From NCBI RefSeq assembly GCF_050948215.1, contig NW_027488566.1:1973501-2037500 (forward strand): 64,000 nucleotides of DNA. Direction: 5' to 3'. Under the pieces are notes generated by a model. The model did no database searches. It was given only the letters and a program-made list of their open reading frames with translations, and had not been told where the DNA came from. Both the position numbers and the translations under genes were made by a program. Shown here piece after piece: positions 58,151 through 64,000 of this stretch (the first letter of the stretch is position 1; every line of letters begins with the position of its first letter). Origin of the DNA: Halictus rubicundus. Taxonomy: Eukaryota; Arthropoda; Insecta; Hymenoptera; Halictidae.

Positions 58151-59585
58151 TCTTTTCTTACTTTCGGATCTGTCGAAATTTGGAGGCTTATTCCTTCTTA
58201 ATTTAAAATATGGAATTTTCAATTGTAAATAATTGTACGATCATTTGAATATTCGTTAACTTGTTTAAAAATCTTAATTTTTTAAACGTTCTATATGAAT
58301 ATAACACGAATATATATATGTAAATGTACAGAAGAAAAGGATAGTTTTAAAAATTATGTTTTGTATATATTGTTAACAAATGGTAACACATTTTGAAGAG
58401 TATTATTTTCCGACGTGGAAATGAAAGGTATAAACAATCACGGCATGATAATTGTTTCAATGTAGACAGCAAACAGTAAGAAATATTATAAAAAAACAAA
58501 AAACCCGACTGCGAAAAGAACTAAAAAGATAAGAAACAAAAAACTAATTTATTAAATAAAATATTGATAATAAATAAAACCAAAAATAAAATAGAAATAG
58601 AAAGTATAAATTATTAATAATTCTTTTCGCAGTCAGATTTTTTGTTTTATTAATTATTTTTATCTCTTATGTAAAATCTATAAAAATTACAATCTCATTG
58701 AAGATAGTCCAAATGATGTCGTGTTTGGACTCATTTTCATCAGGAAAATCCCATCAATTCACTCGTCACAATAAGACGAGACTGTAACGTGATACGGGGT
58801 CAGGTTTATTGGGGAGACAACACTAATGCAGTGTCAATATTTTTTTTATGCATAAAAATAATTTTTTTTTTCAACTTATTAATTTTATTATAAGTATACA
58901 TTTGTAAACAAATTTGGTTGTAAAAAATTTTGCCATTTGTTCGCCACAGTTACAGTGGGGAATTTACTGGGAAAGTTCAATATTCGTGTATATCACGATA
59001 TGAAATACATTTATTTTGCAAAACATGCGTATTAGGATGGAAATTGTTAATAATAATCATATAATAACCATTGTTATGCATAATACAATTTTGCAATAAT
59101 TATATATCAATCATTTCTATGTCTTTTTAATTTGTTTTTAATATATGTTTTATAACTATTGAAAAAGTAATAAGAATGTAAGGATAGATCGAAATGTGCA
59201 AGATCACGAGAGTCAATGATTTTGAGTCGCAATCAAAGTACTGAGAATGACTCGGATAGCGAAGCAGCAGCAGCAGCATGCTCGGATAGCATTTTGTTGA
59301 GTTTATTCATTTTATTCACTAATATTATAATTTGTTTAAGTTTATTATTGTTAATTTTACATATGGTTCATTTATTATTAATTTTGTTCTACATTTGTTA
59401 GTTTTTAAAAATAAATTTGTTAATTTTTAATAATAATTTTTTTTTTCTAAAAATTTTTTTTTTGTTAAAATTATAAACTATATTGGTAAGTATAATTGTC
59501 CGTAAAAAATGTCCTCTAACCGAACTACGAGAAGTGCCGAAAACAGGCGATTTGTCCGCACTGTGCGCCGGCGGGTATTATGAAT
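58151..59585. other. AT-rich region with a small foldback
   Basis: Mostly AT-rich, with no coding sequence recognised. It contains the foldback at 58495-58645. A short open frame at 59216-59401 has a Ser/Ala stretch but no domain. Confidence 0.4.
58495..58645. mobile_element. Small foldback MITE
   Basis: About 150 bp with inverted ends: CCCGACTGCGAAAAGAA near 58504 and TTCTTTTCGCAGTC near 58621. The interior is AT-rich. No TSD is certain in this sequence. Confidence 0.65.
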
Positions 59586-60390
59586 CAAAGGCTATAGCCG
59601 GGTTTGAGGGTCTAATCTGCCCTGGAAGGTATTTTATTCTAATTTGCGATTTCAAAGTTTATTCCAAGTTTTAGCCCGATAGCTCATCTGCAAGAGTAGT
59701 TATAGAGGAAAATCGAAAATCCAGTTTTTGGCCCATTTTCCCCATTGACAATTTAAAATTCTGAAGAAAATCTGACACATTTCGGATACCAAACCACATA
59801 CTTTGAATCGTTTTCAGATTTTTCCGTTGCAAACTCTGGTTGTAAAAATCGAAAAACGTAGATGACTAAAGGCCGAAAGTACTCCAAAAATATTTTTCCG
59901 AAAAATTATTAAAAAATAGTTCAAACATAGTTAAAAAATGTTTTTACAACAGCGTAACAACAATCATACGGTTAGAAATCGAAAAGACATCTGATTAACG
60001 AAAAAAAAAATATTGGCCCCGGGCGGGATTCGCACCTGGTCCAAAAAGTCATCAGCGGTTCCGCAGTCGGAGACTATAATACTTTCGAAATATTCAGATA
60101 TATCCTGCATAGTATAATTTTTGTTTTTGTACTACGCAATTTTTAATGTCTAGATGATGTTTCCCTGAACTTAGGAATGTTTAATATTACATAATATATT
60201 TTTACGATAATTATAACTTAGTTTTTCACGGAAAAAACGCCGAAAAAAGTGGTTTTTATTTTTTCCTACTATGACGCACCGAACGCAGGAATTTGAAAAA
60301 AATTGAATATAATACTAAGACAATATCTTATTGCTAAATAATTCTGTTCTAGTGTCTCTTCGATTTCTATATGAAATCTGAAGGATTTCA
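59586..60390. repeat. Rearranged TIR pair of long-TIR DDE family
   Basis: 59586-59855 is the outer part of a TIR in plus orientation, starting CAAAGGCTATAGCCGG, the family terminus. From 59857 the sequence matches 12743-13290 in the other orientation, including a tRNA-like module at about 60015-60080 that has lost its A-box end. The outer part of the second arm is absent. It has no transposase. Confidence 0.75.
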
Positions 60391-61090
60391 GACATTTTTT
60401 TAAAACATCTCGAGATCTAATAATTTTTTTGCCATGGTACCCTAATCATTTTTTACGTAGAATGAACGGAAGAATCGATCTGTGCAAAAAAAATATGCAT
60501 TTCTATTTAAAGAAATGATGCAATTGTTAATTGCACATGCACTGCTGCATCTAAAAAAAATTTAAAGGCCTACAGATGTAGTGCTCTTCGAACCATTTAT
60601 CTTTCTCCTTCATCATTTTTTCGTAAATGCAATAATAACGGAGTTATGACTTGAAACAATTGCGTGGACCACCCTATATAATGCTATATGCGTATATGGA
60701 CAACTGCACATTGCTTGCATGAGTCCGAAACATCAAACTAGCGGAGTATTTGCATGTATAGGAAAATTATATACATATACACACATATACAGACGCACGT
60801 TGCCGATGAGCGAATAGGCGTCGAACATAACCACAATCTACGCTTGCAGTTTCCTCCAATCCCACTTCGACAGTCCTTCTACTTGGGCGCCACCTGATGA
60901 GCTCCAGCTCAACTAAACTTGTCACATTTTTTGCTCTATATTATCGATATCATGAATTCTGAGGCTAGAAAGCCATGCCGAAAACGTACCTCAAGTTTTC
61001 GCCTTTATTTCGCAACAGAATCAAGACAAATTATAGCTCAATTTGTAGCTGGAGATATTTTCTAGTGCGGGCTGGTCTCGACATCATCCA
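60391..61090. other. Region with an ITm-type right end
   Basis: Ends of a mariner-type MITE are suggested by GTGGACCACCCTATATA at about 60664-60680; no left partner is seen. The rest is unassigned. Confidence 0.4.
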
Positions 61091-61495
61091 GAAAACTCAT
61101 CCAATGGCATAAAAATGCTTGAATTCCACGGCACGTGCATCGTCAATGTTTGGCCTACTTCTAACGCTCATATTTCTAAATATCTCCATAATCTCGTCAG
61201 CTCATGACCAGCCCGCATTAGATTGAACCTTCCTCTTTCGAATGAGCCCTTTACCAGCGACAAAATATTCCTTTTTAAGGACGAAAACTTGAGGCACGTA
61301 AAACCATATTTTGTCGGTAATGTAGTCACTCTACTTTTGGCGCTCCGGGCCCTTAACGCAACTGCTGTCATCGCATCGTCTCTGCTTTCCATGTTTCTTC
61401 CTTTTGGATTGGATCTGCAATTTTTGGCCTGGCTTTCCGCGGTTAAAACATTTAAATGTCTTTTTACCTTGTGGAGGTTTCGTGTGACTCTTTGT

Positions 61496-61807
61496 TTATA
61501 TATTCTTGTACCCTCCTCTCCTTTTTGTTAGTAGGGCTTCTTCTTTTTCTTCTTCTTGATCCTTTGTACTCTCTAGCTTTCTTGCTTCCTCCTCAAGCAG
61601 CTTTGTCTTTGAAGCATTTCCCATGCTTCCATCGAAGTTTTTGCCCTTTTTATATGATTGTACTGATCCGATTGTATACTTAGGGTGATTACGTCTAAAG
61701 CCCTTTCGTCCCTCGTGGTCCTCATAGTCGTCATAGTCTTCTTCGGGTTTGGGTATATTTCCATTCACGTAGCCCCACAAATCATTAAATCTAAGTACAC
61801 TCTTCAT
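61496..61807 (-). pseudogene. copia gag N-terminal fragment
   Basis: About 103 residues with LRFNDLWGYVNGNIPKPEED and a highly charged C-terminal part, as in copia gag proteins. Downstream in other frames a decayed knuckle (KCFNRGKPG) follows. Start chosen at 61807, the first Met after the leader; no pol remains. Confidence 0.7.
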
Positions 61808-61863
61808 TTGTATTTTCCACGTCTCATAGTTCGTACTGTTTATTATTTATATTTTATTGGCTC

Positions 61864-61878
61864 ACTGGGCCCATAACC
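61864..61878 (-). promoter_or_regulatory. copia primer-binding site
   Basis: On the minus strand GGTTATGGGCCCAGT, a full 15-base match to the half-tRNA-iMet site as I recall it for Drosophila copia. Confidence 0.88.
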
Positions 61879-62187
61879 TGTTAGGAAGTATTCGGCTAAT
61901 AACAGAGCGCGGTTCGCTCGGTGCGTGGTTAAATAAGTTTTAGTTTATTACAAATACATACAAAACGCGTATCGCCATGCGTGCGATACAGAACGTGGTT
62001 CGCGGTACAATGCAACGATCGCGACGACGCTGCGACAAGCGAAGATCCGCGTGTAACAAAAGACTGCCGAAATAAATGAATTACAATTCCTACCACGTGG
62101 CAGTGGTTTTTCCTATCTATATAGGAAATGTGCGTTTCCATAAACGCACATGCGTGTTGACTCGCGGATTAGCGCCAAAGTTTAACA
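61879..62187 (-). repeat. copia 5' LTR, 309 bp
   Basis: On the minus strand it begins TGTTAAACTTTGG and ends CTTCCTAACA, next to the primer site. It starts exactly where homology between this flank and the 30.4-kb gene region begins (62188). Confidence 0.85.
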
Positions 62188-62575
62188 AATATAATAAATA
62201 TTATTTTTCGTATATTCAATGAATAACAAATTTTACAATTTGCCAAACTTTTGAATCTTGTTGTAGAAGATCCAGCACTTTGCCCGCCTGGCACATCCTC
62301 CCCTCAGGAGACGGCATCCATAATACAGAGCGTGAAGAATATGTTGAAGAGGTATGTCAAAAGTTAAATATTATTTCATTCAACATTGATCCCGTATGAT
62401 CACTTGTAAAAGTATGGTTTATTTATTTATTTTTTTTTTCGTTGGAAACTATCGTACTGGCTTGTAGAAAGAAAAAAAAGCCACGTCGCCTGCCGCCGTA
62501 GTGACGCCCACAAATGAAAAAAAAACAAGGTATGGTCTTGTTTCACGCTATTTTCATCTTGAAATTGATTCATAT
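62188..62575 (+). pseudogene. Duplicate of exons 2-3 of the EB1-like/psq gene
   Basis: 62188-62455 matches 30420-30655, including the acceptor TTGTAG and exon 2 (62267-62351, donor GTATGT). This copy has 22 extra bases at the end of exon 2 (GAGCGTGAAGAATATGTTGA) absent from the other. The exon-3 acceptor AG is changed to TG. 62535-62572 matches the sequence after the exon-3 donor at 31399. No CH-like or psq exon is present. Confidence 0.72.
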
Positions 62576-62614
62576 AAACTGTTGTTGGCTTCTTTGAACC
62601 TTCTGCTACGAAAT

Positions 62615-63070
62615 ACAATTTTCAAAAGGACGTCAAAATACTTAAAAGATTGTCAAGAAAAATTTAAATGACAGTTGTTATGCGAGATTCCATGTTCGTT
62701 GCAAGTTGCGGCGTGTCTGTTATTATATATTAACGTTGCATATACAATTATTTGTTCTTTTTCCTAAATATTTTCATAAGTGATACCAGAATTTATTAAT
62801 TATAAACAATGACTCTGTATAAAATTCCGTTTGTGGTAATCTGACTTATCGTTATATTACAAAAGCATACAGGAGTTCAGTTTTAGTTGATCTTTTACTA
62901 ATATAACTATCAGTTTTGAAACAATTTTTGATCGATAATAATAATCGATAATAACAGATATCCAGCAACTTGTAGCAAATATGGAACCTCGCATAACAAC
63001 TGTAATTAAAAACTGTATTAAATGTTGACAATCTTTTCAATACTTTTTCCTCCTTTTGAAAATTGAATTT
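62615..63070. mobile_element. Foldback element
   Basis: Arms of about 100 bp: left 62615-62716 (AGTTGTTATGCGAGATTCC), right 62965-63070 (GGAACCTCGCATAACAACT), separated by about 250 bp. No coding capacity. Confidence 0.72.
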
Positions 63071-64000
63071 GATAGCAGAAAGTTCAAATATAAATATATT
63101 ATAGAACGTTAAATTCATTTTAATTTCTATCGTCCGTTTATTCCAATCCTATTTTTCTGTATTCGATTTCCATTAAATGTATATATCTGTTCCGTTCCGC
63201 AACGGAATTTCCAGAGTTCTTTTTCCTGGCATTCTACGAAACGGGTCATTAGGTTCTTTTCAATTGAAAGTAGTATACAATTTCAATATACTATTTTTGG
63301 TGCAAGACAATGTCCATTGCGCCCGTTTGAACTAGGTCACCTTAAGTAGGAGATTAAAGTCCCGAAATCATTGTCGTCGAACTATCCAGCAGCAAAAATT
63401 GGGCCCCAGAGTTGGGCAAAATATTTATCTGAATAAAAATTTCGAATAACGAATAAAAGATAAAAAAATTTCATTTGTTTATACGACGACAATCGAATGA
63501 AAAAGTATCTTTATACGGCGAGAATTGAATAAATAATTTTATTCGATGAGAATTTATCCGACGAATAAAGAGAATTTTTTTCATTCGAAGCGGATTTATT
63601 CGAACTTCGAATAATTTTTTCATCTTTTATCTGTATCTTTTATTCGAAGGTCCGACGGTCGCCGATCTCCAACGACCCAGCGACAGACAAACGGCATACA
63701 ATGTAATCAGACGGAGAATCGCGCGCGAATGAAAGTTTAAACTTTTAGATTTTTCAATATACCTTCATAAAATTGTGACGCCTGAATTGATGGGATTTTC
63801 CTGATGAAAATAAGTACCAGTTCGATTGTAATCGAACAATTCATTCATTGATACGTAATGTTACGATAAAAATTACGGTATACAATTACGAACAATTCCG
63901 TCTGCTCTTCTTAACACCAGAACGTCTAGAAATGGACATCAGGTATACCGAAAACCCACATCATCTGGACTATCTTTAATAAGATCATGTCGAAGAATCA
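63071..64000. other. AT-rich right end of window
   Basis: No gene seen. 63410-63650 is a degenerate TTCGAATAA / TTATTCGA-rich stretch. 63785-63815 and about 63950-63980 are inverted matches to sequence near 58690-58765. Confidence 0.45.

Larger units (their letters stand above)
61090..62187 (-). mobile_element. copia 5' end (LTR, primer site, decayed gag)
   Basis: A second copia-type element on the minus strand: LTR at 61879-62187, primer site at 61864-61878, then a gag-like frame (61807-61496) that decays downstream. No 3' LTR or pol is seen. The LTR is unlike that of the first copia element, so this is a different family with the same priming mode. Confidence 0.8.

Overview
This 64-kb window looks like a transposon-packed, non-genic stretch of an insect genome, most likely a hymenopteran and probably an ant. 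The evidence is indirect: eukaryotic introns with consistent splice phases, AT-rich background, Jockey-clade LINEs, copia elements primed by the half-tRNA-iMet site, and a TRIM-like element. The TRIM link to ants is from memory, not from a search. I see no rRNA, functional tRNA or CRISPR. The only plausible host-type coding sequence is a damaged multi-exon gene at 29.4-31.7 kb.

Layout. 0-3 kb: AT-rich DNA with a 296-bp tandem repeat. 3-5.9 kb: a complete IS630-Tc1-mariner element (perfect 28-bp TIRs, TA target duplication, three-exon transposase with DD82E spacing and one stop). 6.0-10.1 kb: a copia element on the minus strand with 5' LTR and primer site but no 3' LTR. 10.1-11.6 kb: a LINE 5' fragment. 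11.9-13.6 kb: a DDE transposon fragment inserted in a Mutator-like/YqaJ-nuclease gene (13.6-16.4 kb). 16.5-18.4 kb: Ty3/gypsy pol remnants. 20-22.7 kb: an LTR-like repeat, a Tc1 remnant and a solo LTR. 23.7-27.7 kb: a solo LTR split by a long-TIR DDE transposon whose TIRs both carry a tRNA-like sequence, one arm itself split by a 280-bp LTR-like insertion. 28-35.9 kb: more solo LTRs, the EB1-like/pipsqueak-like gene split by a foldback element, AT-rich repeats and tRNA-derived SINE-like copies. 36-42.1 kb: a nearly complete Jockey LINE with a solo LTR in ORF2. 42.9-46.6 kb: a TA/ATATTT microsatellite block holding a MITE, two LTRs and a TRIM. 46.6-51.6 kb: a two-gene transposon (CACTA-like transposase plus DUF4806-like protein) split by a 1.9-kb solo LTR. 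51.8-57.6 kb: an LTR-like repeat, AT-rich repeats, a second Jockey copy and a copia-type solo LTR. 57.6-64 kb: a truncated LTR, small foldbacks, a derivative of the long-TIR family, a second copia 5' end and a duplicate of exons from the 30-kb gene.

The main value of the window is its nested history. Many insertions can be dated relative to each other because both target duplications are readable, and in two cases an empty site lies elsewhere in the window. The most unusual systems are (1) the DDE transposon family with about 0.8-kb TIRs each containing a tRNA-like module, (2) the TRIM whose LTR carries tRNA-type A and B boxes, (3) the Mutator-like transposase fused to a YqaJ nuclease, (4) the CACTA-like plus DUF4806 two-gene element and (5) the EB1-like/psq gene.
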